The position numbers were made by a program, and so were the translations under genes. This document shows positions 21,374 to 30,879 of a stretch of 64,000 nucleotides of DNA, piece after piece. Origin of the DNA: Prorocentrum cordatum (Eukaryota > Sar > Dinophyceae > Prorocentrales > Prorocentraceae); contig CAUYUJ010020692.1 in assembly GCA_963575745.1 (NCBI GenBank), positions 46,173 through 110,172 on the forward strand, written 5' to 3'. Below the pieces are notes generated by a model. The model made no database searches and was not told where the DNA came from. It was given only the letters and a program-made list of their open reading frames with translations. How positions within the stretch are numbered: position 1 is the stretch's first letter; each line of letters begins with the position of its first letter.

Positions 21374-22660
21374 GTGGGCCCGATACTTCTCAACCTGTTC
21401 AGGAGCTTCCCTGGCTCGCTTGGTCGCTATGCCCGCGACTCCCTGGATCTACAGCTGCGCGAGCACATGGCCACCAAGGGAGGTCGGCTGCAACGTGGCT
21501 TGATGCCGTCACCGCGCCCTACCGTTGTCATGTCCGATGTCGTGCGCGACGGCGAGGACCTCAGCGACGAGAGCTGGGGGGCGCTCCACTGTGGGCTGGT
21601 CGTTGCGGTGCTGGCGCTGAACTGGGAGGCGGGCTCCCGCTCGCTTTAAGTTCGCTCGATGCTGCCACGGGCGTGCTAATGCAGCCCAGCGGGCCCCCTT
21701 GATCGGCCTGGCGCGGCGGCTCTTCTTGACCGCCCGCGTCGAGACCAGCCTGCCTAGGGGCCCGGACTGGGAGAGCCGCCTCAAGGATCGCAAGATCGGC
21801 AACGGTGGCTCCGAGATCACGACACCTTACAAACTCACGCTGGAACAGGCGCCAGACGGCCTGCCGCCGCCTGGCGTCGCGGCCTCCATCGAGGCGGCCG
21901 ATCTTGCGACGGGCTTCGTGCGCGATGCTTTGCTGAACCCGTCGCTCATGTTGCTGCTGCCTGCGCTCCGTCGCGCGGCGCCCACCTCCGCTCGGGCTTG
22001 GGATTGCGATTCCGAGCGGCGTCGCATTGTGGAGGCCTTGCATGTGCGCGGGATGATCGGTCCCATCGCCTCGAGCGAGATCGCCTGTCGCGACGGAGCT
22101 CCGTTGTTGAACGGCGCCTTCGGTGTCCCGGTGGCTCGCGACGCCCCCGTCAAGTGCAGCGGCGGGTGGCTGCGGCCGGTCCTGAGGCCGATCACGAACC
22201 TGATCCCTACGAACGCGCGCCAGGAGTGCATCGTGGGAGACGCGCCCGAGATGCCGACGATGCGTCAGCTGAACGGCCTGGTGCTTGCCGAGTCGGAGGA
22301 CCTGTTGTGGGGCGGTGCTGACAGTAAAGCCTTCTTCTACGTCTTCAGGGCGCCGCCGCCGCGGCGGCCGCACACGGTGATCGGCCCCCCCGTGCCGCCC
22401 CGGCTGCTGGGCCTCAAGGGCGGCGGCACCACCCGCATCTGCTTGCGCGTTATCGGCACGGGGTGGATCAGCGCGGCGGGAGCGACTACCCATCTTCACC
22501 GCGACATGCTTCGGCGCAGCGGCAGCGTGCCTCGCGGCCTCAGCCCGAGCTGCGAGGTCACGCGTCGGCGGCGGTTGCCGCTGGGGGTGGAGAAGCCTTG
22601 CCCCCCGGCCTGGATGGTCTACATTGACAACCTGGAGATCGCCGAGATCCTCGACTAAGC
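21374..22660 (+). pseudogene. Reverse transcriptase domain, DIRS-order pol (decayed)
   Basis: The frame at 21374-21649 (DLQLREHMATKGG...) shifts near 21650 into a second frame running to a stop at 22656. The second frame shows LRPVLRPITNLIPTNAR, a motif-A region GGADSKAFFYVFRAP with the Asp in place, a motif-B region near TTHLHRDMLRR, and motif C as YIDN in MVYIDNLEI. The fourth motif-C position is Asn rather than Asp. The pol reading continues past the stop into the thumb/connection region, so this copy is broken. The role is reverse transcription of the element RNA. RT family membership is confident from motif order; the exact ends of the domain are not. Confidence 0.82.
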
Positions 22661-23214
22661 GGAGCCCGAGAAGCTGCGCGGGACGGCGCCTGCCCTTCTG
22701 ACTGACGCTAGGGCCTGCTACGAGGCGGCAGGCTCGCCTGGGCCCCCTCGCAAGGACCTCCACCGCGCGGTGCGCGCGACCGCCCTGGGGGAGCTGATCG
22801 ACGGCGTCGAGGGCGTCCGCCGCCCCCCCGCGGGCTACATTATTGAGATGGTCAGCCTTGCCTTTGTGCCCTGGGGAAGAGGCGCGCCAGCATGCGGCTG
22901 ATGCGCATCCTGCTTGGCCGACGGGTGCGCGTTCATTGGTTCCGCCGCCCTCTGGCCGCCAGCTTCGCCTATGCTTGGCGATGGCTTGGCGACTCGCGCA
23001 GCGGAGGCCGCTTCAGCGTCGACGTCGTCGAGGACCCGCTGATGTGCCTGGCGCTTTCTGCTCTGTGCGCGGCGGACATGCGGCTCGAAGTCGACCACCT
23101 GGCGACGGCGTCTGCGTCGGAGGCTGCGGGCGCGGTGGTCTACAGCACGGTCCTCTCGGACCGCGGCCGCGCGCTTGTTGCCCGGTGCCAGCGGCCTGTC
23201 AACGCTGCCTGCGA
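22661..23214 (+). pseudogene. Connection region and first part of RNase H, DIRS-order pol
   Basis: After the RT stop, coding continues in the same frame (LGELIDGVEGVRRPPAGY), then shifts near 22865 to a frame reading RLMRILLGRRVRVHWFRRPL, a typical DIRS connection segment. It ends with EAAGAVVYSTVLSDRGRAL, which resembles the first strand of the RNase H fold in DIRS-type pol. The acidic residue usually found just before this strand is not obvious (ATASASE). About 20 residues later the methyltransferase motif I begins, and the remaining RNase H motifs appear only after 24727. Confidence 0.68.
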
Positions 23215-24262
23215 GGAGGAGGCGTCGCTGGTCACCCTCTTCGACGGGATCGGGGGCGGACGCAGGGCTTTGAGATCCTCGGCCTGGTGCCCGCGGTCCA
23301 CCTGCCGTTCGAGGTTGACGCCCAGGCCGTGCGCGTGTCGCGCCGCTGCTACCCTGGGACCCAGCACCTTGGGGACGTGACGGAGGCCGACCCCGCCGCC
23401 CTGGCGGGCCTCTTGCGGGCCCGAGGTCGGGCCACCCGCGCGCTGGTAATGGGCGGCTTCCCGTTCTAGATCTACATGAGTTTTAATGTGGGCCGCTGAG
23501 GTGCTGCCGGCCCGCGCGCCTCGCTGGTCGGTCACGTGATCAGGGTCATCCAGGGGCCGCGGGTGGCCATGCCTGAAACCACGGTTGATTTCCTCGGCGA
23601 GAACGCGGCCTCGATGGCCGAATCTGACGCACTTCATCTCAACGGGCTCTTCGAGCGGATCCCCCTGGAGGTCGAGGCCGGCGACGTCGGCTGGGTCAAG
23701 CGACCGCGCCTGTACTGGGCGTCCTGGGACTTGCTGCCTTCTTTTGAGTTTAAGGCGATCATGGTGATGGCGAAGAGCTCGGCGGGGCGCCGCGCTTGCC
23801 GCGTGGCGCTGCAGGCTGAGCGGCCGCCGCTGGAGGAGTGGCTGCCTGCTGGTGCGAGCTGCCCTGGGGCCGCTGCGGGGGAGCCGCTGCCTGCGCTTGT
23901 TCGATGGACGCCGCGCTCGCAACCGCGCCCCAGGCCTGCAGGCGTCGGGGAGTGCGCGGATGCTGAGCTGGCGCGCTGGGAGGAGGCGGGCTTTGCTGCC
24001 CCGCCCTACCAGTTCCGTAACAAGCGGTGCATTCACGAGGCCGGTGGCCGCGTGGCGCCGCTTGACGCGGTCGCGCGCGAGAAGCTCATGGGCCTCGCCG
24101 AGGGCCGCGCTGCCCCGTGCATGACCAGTGCGGAGGCGAAGGCCAGCCCAACCAAGCACGAGGCGCTGCGGCGATCCTTGGCGGGGAACTCGTTCCAGTG
24201 CGAGGTGGTAGCCTGGCTGCTTAGGCACTTGGCCGTGGGTGCGGGGCTGTTGGTCTCCGCGC
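23215..24262 (+). pseudogene. C5 cytosine DNA methyltransferase domain (inactive copy)
   Basis: Motif I is LVTLFDGIGGG (23230-23262), followed after a one-base frame change by ILGLVPAVHLPFEVDAQAVR and HLGDVTEADP. Motif IV should be a PCQ loop; here GGFP is followed by Phe and then a TAG stop at 23467, so the catalytic Cys is lost. A further TGA lies at 23495-23500. Reading resumes with LVGHVIRVIQGPR, FLGENAASM (motif VI, Asn-containing), RPRLYWASWDL (motif VIII), and SLAGNSFQCEVVAWLLRHL (motif X) near 24170-24230. The family transfers methyl groups to cytosine C5. Cytosine methyltransferases carried by dinoflagellate retrotransposons are, to my knowledge, already reported; this copy cannot be active. 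Confidence 0.85.
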
Positions 24263-24419
24263 CGTCGGTGGCCGAGCTGCACTCCAGCGCGCGCGCCTGG
24301 GCCGGGGGCCGCAAGCTGTGGGCTGGCGACCTCGCCTCGCTGCGCTGCGGACGCGTGGAGCTCGACGAGCAGGTCTCCCGCGAGCTGGAGGCACCAGCTG
24401 CGGGGCGCGCCGGCCCGGG

Positions 24420-24690
24420 GACGCCAGCGGTGGTTTACGTCGGCCGTGGCTCGCGACGCCGGAGCTTGGAGCCTCCCTGCTGGGCGCAATCCCTCTGCCA
24501 TCAGGCCGAGCTGCTCGCGAGAGGACGCGGCGGCGCTATTCGCGGGCTGGCTGCGGGGACAGCCGCAGCTACTGGGTCGCCTGGAGGACCTGCGGGGGGC
24601 TACCCTTGCGTGCCACTGCGAACAGGCAGTGCCCTGCCACGCGGACGTGCTGCTTGCCGAGCTGGCCAAGCGTGATGCGACTTCTTGTAG
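24420..24690 (+). pseudogene. DUF4326-like domain between methyltransferase and RNase H
   Basis: Two frames share this stretch. The early part reads TPAVVYVGRGSRR. After a frame change near 24470 it continues LLGAIPLPSGRAAR, DAAALFAGWLRGQPQLLGRL and EDLRGATLACHCEQAVPCHA, then DVLLAEL. The order YVGRxS...GNP-like...LxGxxLxCHC...CHADVL is the signature I associate with DUF4326, a small domain of unknown function found in phages and bacteria. Here it sits inside a retrotransposon polyprotein. The assignment rests on motif memory alone. The paired CHC and CHAD residues might bind metal, which is inference. Confidence 0.65.
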
Positions 24691-24726
24691 AGACTCAGAG
24701 TTCTCGCGGAGGCTGGCCATGAATCT

Positions 24727-25141
24727 TGCACAGCAATGACGCAGACATGCGTGCAGACGGGGGCTCTGAGGAGCTCGCTGAGATATTCCCTCGGCAGGGG
24801 ACTGACGCAGGCATTTGGCAATGGCGTAAAGCTCGACAGCTGGTTTGGGACGTTCCAGAGCACACCAATGTCTTGGAGTGCCAGGGCGCCCTCATGATGA
24901 TTCGATGGCGTGCTCGTTTTCTGGGGCGTCAACAGCGTGTCTTCTTACACCTACTCGACAGCATGGTCAACATCGGTGCTCTCTTCAAGCGCCGCTCCAG
25001 CAGCAGTCAGCTCAAGGGGGTGGTGCGCAGTTTCTCTGCTTGGGAACTGGCGATGGGCGCGCGGGCAGTGCTCGGCTTCATTTCTTCAGCCAGGAACCCC
25101 GCAGACACCCCGTCGCGCCTGGGGGATGGGGAAGCGGAGTA
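24727..25141 (+). pseudogene. Second part of RNase H domain, DIRS-order pol
   Basis: The frame ends at a TAG at 25139. It reads PEHTNVLECQGALMMIRWRA, carrying the Glu of the second RNase H motif. Next come FLHLLDSMVNIGALFKRRSS, the Asp-containing strand, and FISSARNPADTPSRLGDGEA, the final Asp motif, whose ARNPADxPSR form is typical of DIRS-type pol. These are the motifs missing from the segment that precedes the methyltransferase, so the RNase H fold appears split by about 1.5 kb of inserted domains. RNase H would remove the RNA strand during reverse transcription. Confidence 0.8.
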
Positions 25142-25970
25142 GCCTCTCCGATCGGCGCGCCGCCACAGCTGGACTGGGGAAGCTGGGTGACGCTCGAATC
25201 GGTGCCGCGACACTTGCGAGATATCGTCGGGCCGCCCAGCAGTTTGTTGACGACCTGAATGCCATGAACTTGCAGCTGCCGGTGACATGGGAAGACATGG
25301 GTATCATTCTCCAAGATCGCCTCGAGTATATTTGTGCGAGGGTGCCACCAAAGGTCAAGTTAACGATACACTCAGTGTGATCCAACATGTTGAGAAAGCG
25401 GCGTCAGTACCCTGGCGCGTGGCGATTGCTGTCAGTCTGGGGCCGCCTGGAGGTGCCCCGACGTCCGCCGCCGCCGCCGCCCTTGGTTTGCTGTGCGCTG
25501 GCCGGCCGGGCGCCGGGGCGCGGAGAGGTCGCGTTCGCGGCAGCGGTGCTAGCGGGCTTCCACCTGCGCCTTCGGACAGGCGTAGCCTTCGGCCTCTCCA
25601 GCGGCGTCGTCCAGTTGAAGCCTTGCGGCCGTGGCGCCGCGTCGCCACCCTGGACAGAGACTGCCTGTTAGAAGGGCGCTCGCGAGACGGTGACGCTGAA
25701 CGATCCGCTCGCGGGAGCGGTCGTCCACATGCAGTTGCAGCGCGATGGCCGACTCTGGCCCGCCTCGTCTCGCGCTTTTCATTCAGCGTTTCGCACTGGC
25801 CTGCAGCAGATTGGTCGCAAGCATCTCTCCCTCTTCCCCTGCAGTCTTCGAAGGGGCGGGGCAACCCGCGAGCATCTGCAGTCTGGGGACTTGTCTGAGG
25901 TCATGCTCAGAGGCCGCTGGAGCTCTCAGAGGACGGCAAAGATTTACATCCAGGATGGGGCCGCAATTTG
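25142..25970 (+). pseudogene. Tyrosine recombinase domain, DIRS-order pol (decayed)
   Basis: The N-terminal SAM-like segment reads ARIGAATLARYRRAAQQFVD and is cut by a TGA at 25378. The catalytic part, in the same frame, begins RRQYPGAWRLLSVWGRLEVP, with FHLRLRTG carrying the first catalytic Arg (the usual RTGE is RTGV). A TAG interrupts at 25669. After it come FPCSLRRGGATREHL with the second Arg region, VMLRGRWSS, and RTAKIYIQDG with the nucleophilic Tyr. This enzyme integrates the circular cDNA of DIRS-order elements without target duplication. Motif order and position at the end of pol make the call firm. Confidence 0.85.
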
Positions 25971-26133
25971 AGCTGAATGCGGTTCCAGCCGAGTACCCGA
26001 TCCTCGCTCCAGACGTTCTCAGACACTTTAGTCGCCCGTCTCAGGGCGTGCTGCGAATATTTTTGGGCGGCTTTCAGCCATCTTGTGGAACGCAGTGGAG
26101 AGCTGTTGCGGGAACCTGGCGCTCTTGGGAGTG

Positions 26134-26406
26134 GAGAGCTTCTCGGTCTCATTGGCACAGTTCGGTGCGAGTCTCTTCCCCCCCCCCCTTTGGGCCCCGC
26201 AGCGTTCTGACCCCGGCCGCTGGACGACGGTGGTGCGCTCAAGGTGCGATTCCTGCCGTGACCTGGGGGGTGAGTTCTGAGACTCGCACGTGCTGGTGCC
26301 GTCGTTTCCGAGGGATCCTAAGCACTGCCAACAGCTTTGGCCAACAGGGAGTATAACTAAAGCTTAAATCCCGAAGAGCTTATGCTCCTAACCCCGCCCA
26401 CACACA
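26134..26406 (+). repeat. Split direct repeat B1
   Basis: Starts GAGAGCTTCTCGGTCTCATT, passes through GTGAGTTCTGAGACTCGCAC, and ends CCCGCCCACACACAT. It is about 90 percent identical to B2 at 26572-26842. Confidence 0.9.
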
Positions 26407-26487
26407 TAAATACGTTTACGGTTGATGTGTGGGCAAAGGGGGGCGAGCGTTCGTTGGCCGCAGTCGATTGCACGGCAGCTGTTCTGG
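26404..26487 (+). repeat. Split direct repeat A2
   Basis: ACATAAATACGTTTACGGTT to GGCAGCTGTTCTGG. It matches the left-end repeat A1 and abuts B1. Confidence 0.9.
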
Positions 26488-26571
26488 CCCTCCCACTTGC
26501 CGCCCTGTTTTGTGCCGTGCGCCAATGGCATCTCTCGAGTCTGTTTCTGTGTGAAGACTCGCGTGAGCTAG

Positions 26572-26842
26572 GAGAGCTTCTCGGTCTTCTGGGCACAGTT
26601 CGGTGCGAGTCTCCTCCTCCGTTGGGCCCCGCAGCGTTCTGACCCCGGTCGCTTGACGACGGTGGTGCGCTCAAGGTGCGATTCCTGCCGTGGCCTGGGT
26701 GTGAGTTCTGAGACTCGCACGTGCTGGTGCCGTCGTTTCCGAGGGATCCTAAGCTCTGTCAACAGCTTTGGCCAACAGGGAGTATATTTCAAGCTTAATT
26801 CCCGAAGAACTTATGCTCCTCACCCCGCCCGCACACACATAC
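26572..26842 (+). repeat. Split direct repeat B2 (right end)
   Basis: Starts GAGAGCTTCTCGGTCTTCTG and ends CCCGCCCGCACACACAT. The next bases, ACATGATTGCGAAAGCTACT, are the 42-bp satellite again. Confidence 0.9.
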
Positions 26843-26885
26843 ATGATTGCGAAAGCTACTCTCGTTCCAGCGCCGGCCAGATCTT
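26843..26885. repeat. 42-bp satellite remnant to the right of the DIRS element
   Basis: ATGATTGCGAAAGCTACTCT followed by CGTTCCAGCGCCGGCCA matches one unit of the array left of 18769, in the same orientation and near-continuous phase. Confidence 0.88.
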
Positions 26886-27429
26886 TCATTGGAAACGAAG
26901 AGGGACGAGCGATGCAGTTTGACACTGTTGCAATGCATGTTGCTGTGTCGCTCCATTATGGTGCATCATTTGCCACGCCGCGCGCGTGACACTGGTGTCA
27001 CCGAGCAGTTGGCCACGTTAACTTTACTGGGTCAGGCTAGCTTTGGCGCAGTGCCGACAGGGCCTGGGTCAGGTTAGGGTAGGGATTGGCTATGTCAGGG
27101 GGATTGTGGCTCCAAAGTGGAATCTGTTGGGAGCACCGCGGTGCCCCGCAGGGCGCGGGGTCTCTCTGAGAGTGCCTCCTTTGGGGGTTGAGGGCGAGGG
27201 CCAGACGTTGCAGACGCTGGATGCGGCAGGGGTGTTTGAGCTTGCTGGATGGGCCCCGGGGAAATCTGTCAAGATGGGGGCAAATCCGTTCGAGATCGGT
27301 CCCCAAACCCCTCCCAGGGTCCACATGGCGCAGTTGTTCGCCCCGGATCTGTTTGTGACGGCCAGTGGTCCCTGGAGGCCGAAGAATGCAAAACACATTT
27401 AGAATCCAGAACCTCGAACCTCGCCCGCT
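26886..27429. other. No recognised gene
   Basis: A plus frame is open from about 27043 to 27402 with mixed composition, and the minus strand is open as well. I see no motif and cannot tell coding from chance. Confidence 0.4.
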
Positions 27430-27539
27430 CCCCATGGGGCCGCGAAACATGTAAGAGGTGTGCCGAATCGGGCGTGGGCACGCCATGCGAGCGCGACCGC
27501 TGGGGCCTTCGGTGGAGTTCGCTGTGGGGCTACGAAGCA
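27430..27539 (-). repeat. Single inverted unit of satellite A
   Basis: CGCTGGGGCCTTCGGTGGAG followed by a diverged CTCCCTATGGGGCCACGAAG is the reverse complement of the 77-bp family. The GCATGCGA-like step lies just upstream (GCCATGCGAGCG). Confidence 0.75.
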
Positions 27540-27655
27540 GAGGAGGAGGGAGGAAGAGGAGAAGGAGGAAGGAGGGCGGAAGAGAAGGAGAAGGAGGAGG
27601 GGAAGATGAGGAGGAGGAGGAAGAGGAGGAGGAAGGAGGGAGGAGGAGGACGCAG
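27540..27655. repeat. (GGA)n microsatellite
   Basis: Imperfect GGA/AGG triplets directly after the inverted satellite-A unit. Confidence 0.9.
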
Positions 27656-28025
27656 GGCGCTGTCTCTTCAAAACGGCGGCCCAATACCTCACGATGTCTG
27701 GGAAGCGTGGAAAGGGATGCCGTACGATCAGACGAAGGGCTCGGATCTTCTGGGAAACGATGCTATCAGAGCAGAGGTGTCATACTTGTTTTCGTTGCCT
27801 GAATCTACGCGCGCAGGACAGATGGAACTGCTCACCGCGACACGGCGGTCACGACCTTTTTTCGTGTTGTGTTCCTGTCAGTTTGCGATTGCGGCTGCAG
27901 AGGTTGGATAGACGCTGAGGCAGCCAGATACTGAACATTCCATGTGCACGCCGTGCTACGTCCACCCCCCAACCCGAAATTCAGATCTTCGGATTGGGTT
28001 GGGTTGGTCTGATAGATCGTCAGAG
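27656..28025. other. Unique spacer, no recognised gene
   Basis: Mixed composition between two GGA tracts. No motif is seen on either strand. Confidence 0.45.
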
Positions 28026-28171
28026 CGGGGGAGGAACGGGAGGAGGAGGAGGAGGAGGAGGAGGAAGTGGAGAAAGGGGGAGGAGGAGAAGGAGGAGGAG
28101 GAGGAGGAAAAGGAGGATTAGGAGGAGGAGGAGGAAGAAAGCGAGGAGGAGGTGGAGGAGGAGGAGGAGGG
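28026..28171. repeat. (GGA)n microsatellite immediately upstream of LINE-1
   Basis: GGA triplets with AGAAAG and TTA interruptions run up to the base before the spliced-leader relic. A second (GGA)n of the same orientation begins at the other end of LINE-1 (33642). Confidence 0.92.
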
Positions 28172-28198
28172 TCCGTAGCCATTTTGGTTTGGCTCAAG
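28172..28198 (+). other. Spliced-leader relic at the 5' end of LINE-1
   Basis: TCCGTAGCCATTTTGG, then TTTGG, then CTCAAG. Apart from the extra TTTGG (a local duplication), this is the 22-nt dinoflagellate trans-spliced leader. It marks the 5' boundary of the retroposed copy. The gene for SL RNA itself is not here, because no SL-intron sequence follows. Confidence 0.9.
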
Positions 28199-28202
28199 CG
28201 AC

Positions 28203-29470
28203 TTGCTCCTGAACTGCCCAACCTTTGCTCGAGGAGCCAAGTGTGCAGTGCGGGGGGCCTCGGCCCAGCCCCTTCGGTCGGCGCGCGGGGGCGCGCGACG
28301 CCAGCGCATGTTCATCGGGTCGGGAGCTGGTGCTGTGGAGCGTTCGGGTGCAAAGCTAACACGTACTGGTGGAAGTGGTGTCAGCACTGCGGGCGCTGGT
28401 GGTCAGGCCCGGGGGATGCACAAGTCGTCCAGAAAGGGTGTCCGCGGGGTGTGGGGTGACCGTCCGTCTGCTCCTCCTGGCTATGGGTCTTTTGTACTTG
28501 CTCTGGGGTCCTGGCAGACCTATTCACACAGCCCCGCCTCGGGAACTCAGGGGAGTACCCAGGAAGCGAAGCGATCCAGTTTGTCATCCAGCTTCCCGAT
28601 GCCAATTTAGACTGCGAGGCAGCCAACAAGTGTAAGAAGAAGCATCGGGGCCTCAAGTCCCCGCCCAAGTTGAAGTGGGGGCCCGTGAAGCACGACATGG
28701 AACGGTGCCAGGCGGCCCTGGATCGTGCAGTGTTTCGTGCCGACAACCTCCAGGAGCAGCTGGACCAGGTTAAAACAGTACAGTATCACGGCGTTCCAGG
28801 CCTTGGAAGCAGCGAAAGAGCGGTATGCAGTGGCACCGCGGGAGGTTGCGTCCGCAGTCCAGCGCCCAGCCCCCTTCAGCAGCCCCAGCCCACCCACGTC
28901 GATAAGCCCGTGCTGAGCCAGGAGAAATTCATGGACGGAGGTCTTGAGGGGCTTCAGTCGGATGATGGCGGCCTGTTTGATTTGGAGGAGGTGGGATGGG
29001 AGCCGTCGCTTGGGGAGAAGGAGGAGGCGCAGAGGAGGAAAGAGTCCCTGGTCTCCACGTTCCAGGCAGCTGCTGCCCACGCTTTCGGCTCATTCCGTGA
29101 GCAAGCTAAAGTAAGCATAATAAGCTTAGTACCAGGTTGGCGGCCAAACAACGACGTACGGAAGAGGAGGCGACAGCTGAGGACGATGCTCGTTCTGGGC
29201 TTGACGGTTCTAACGCTAGTCAGCCTCATCAGCAGCAGCAGCCTCCAGCCGCAGCAGCAGCCTCTCCCGAGCTAGCAGCAGCAGCAAGCGTTCCCGACCT
29301 AGGCCCTCCTCCGAACTCCACCAGGGACCTCTTTCAGGCTGCCTGCGCGGTGGCTTCGAAGGGCTCGAAGTGCGAGGGGAGAGTGCAAGGAGGAGGAGCA
29401 GCTGGGGCAGCTGGTGGAGGCGGGTGAGCGGCGGCAGCGGCGGCAGCAGGAGCGGCCGCGGCAAGGGCTG
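28203..29470 (+). pseudogene. LINE-1 ORF1 (Gag-like), frameshifted
   Basis: Near 28320-28420 one frame reads WCCGAFGCKANTYWWKWCQH followed by CGRWW, a C-x-C ... C-x2-C pattern like the small zinc motif at the start of dinoflagellate LINE ORF1 proteins. Around 28670-28800 the frame MERCQAALDRAVFRADNLQE continues into a helical, coiled-coil-like segment, followed by a Pro/Ser-rich linker and, in another frame, a Gln/Arg-rich segment (29400-29500). No single frame is intact. Presumed role: RNA-binding protein of the retrotransposition complex. Confidence 0.6.
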
Positions 29471-29559
29471 ATGCAGGCGCAGGAGGCGGGAGAGGAGCGC
29501 GCGCCTCGCCGTCGCGAGGGCGACGGCACTTCAGCCGCCGCGACAGGCGATGAGCCCGA

Positions 29560-30224
29560 GGTTGATGTTGTGACGATCGTTTCCGCGAACACCTCGGACT
29601 GGCGCAGTTGCCAAGGATTCATGGGGGAGGAGGCCCCAGAGATTCATGGAAAAGGAGGTTGGAGTGTCCCCCTTCAGGCAAGGATGAATGTGAAGCTAAA
29701 CTGAGAGGTTGGGCATGGACGACCATGTTCAGCCCGAGTAGGCACGCTGGGACTGGGGGGTTGTCGTCGGGAGTTGGCGTTGCAGTACCGGACTGTCGCT
29801 GCCACCTTGGAAGGGCCAGCCGCTGCCGTCGGCCCCCCGAGCTGCCGCGGCATTGATCAGCAGTGTTGCGCCAGGGGGCTGTTTAGCAGTATCTGCCCAT
29901 CTTTCCGACGGGGGGCCCGTTTGGAAATATTGGATCGCAATGTGTGTTCGACCCGGTGAAATGCTCCACCCAATTTGCTTGCCATCCATCGTGGGCGGAG
30001 GTCGTAACCGCCCGCCCGCTCAGCTCCGACAGCCCGGCTGGGCAGGGAAGGCGGGGGGTCGCGTTGCAGCCGCTGGCGAGGCCGCGTGCAGGAAGGGCAA
30101 GACTCGGAGGGAGCTGGTTTATTGTGTTGCATCGTCAGGGCTGGCGCCGTCGGTGGAAGCATCCCAAGCGGTCGAAGACACGCCGACCGCGCCAAAGCAT
30201 CTTGTTGCCGTCAAGTTGAAATGA
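29560..30224 (+). pseudogene. LINE-1 AP-endonuclease domain, frameshifted
   Basis: It starts VDVVTIVSANTSDWRSCQGF, with the Asn of the first endonuclease motif (VSANT), then drifts through frames. Recognisable later parts are AWTTMFSPSRHAGTGGLSSG with VGVAV, PGGCLAVSAHLSDGGPVWK, and at the end YCVASSGLAPSVEASQAVED, the IDYFVVS-type close of LINE endonucleases. The Glu motif and the catalytic DxN strand are not preserved in one frame. The enzyme would nick the genomic target for target-primed reverse transcription. Confidence 0.62.
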
Positions 30225-30879
30225 CGCCTCGCCCGCGCGGAGTACCTGGCTCTCCCTGGGGCCCGCAAGTTCCCCAGCGAGCTCCCTCAGCGCCCATTGC
30301 CTGCCCCGCCTGATTGGGGGCGCGGCGAGGGTGCCGTCTTGCAGCGGGGGGCTGATCCAGCGGGGCGCGGGCGGGAGGAGCTCGACAGGGTTCGCCGCCG
30401 TTTTCGCGAACTTGTCGGGGCTGAGTTGATTGCCGCTCGTAGGCCCCGACGGGCTGGATGGGGGGGGGGTATCGAGGCCGCGGGGGCGGCTGGGGGCTGA
30501 GAGAGTGCCAGAGGTGCAGCCTCTGGCGGACCCTATGCGCCGTCTTGCGTCAAGGCCAGGAGATGGCGCAGAGTCCCGATTCGTTTCCTGGAGCTTTCCC
30601 ACGTTTGTTCGTCGTGCTGAGGGGGGTGTTTCCGCAGCGCATCATGGGATTTGCTGGTCGCGTCAGTGCCCGAACTTCGAAGGCGTCTCGGCTCTTTCAG
30701 CAGACAAGTTGGCTGGGTACTCTAGTGAAGCTGCCGGCGTCGCCTCGTTGCTGGAGCAGGCCTTCGTGGGGGGCCAGAGGAGCGGCGCGGAAGAAGCGGG
30801 CGTGCGATGCATGCGGCAATGGGGGCTGGCACAGCACGCCGCATCACCAGGTCACCTGCTGAGTGGGGGTCCCAGCTGG

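Larger units (their letters stand above)
18769..26842 (+). mobile_element. DIRS-order (PAT/Ngaro-like) retrotransposon with C5-methyltransferase
   Basis: An 8.07-kb element bounded by split direct repeats. The left end is A1 (18769-18852). The right end is B1 (26134-26406), A2 (26404-26487), then B2 (26572-26842). A1 matches A2 and B1 matches B2, the A1...B1-A2-B2 layout known for PAT and Ngaro elements of the DIRS order, which integrate through a tyrosine recombinase. The pol region encodes RT, RNase H, a C5-methyltransferase, a DUF4326-like domain and a tyrosine recombinase. Several stops and frameshifts show that this copy is dead. The 42-bp satellite lies on both sides and no target duplication is seen. 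Confidence 0.88.

Noticed and set aside
23140-24720. 526-codon minus-strand frame
   Set aside because: Antisense to the methyltransferase and DUF4326-like domains, whose motifs are on the plus strand.
28172-28198. SL sequence considered as an SL RNA gene
   Set aside because: No SL-intron sequence with a splice donor follows; the sequence runs straight into LINE-1 ORF1. The copy at 44115-44136 fails for the same reason.
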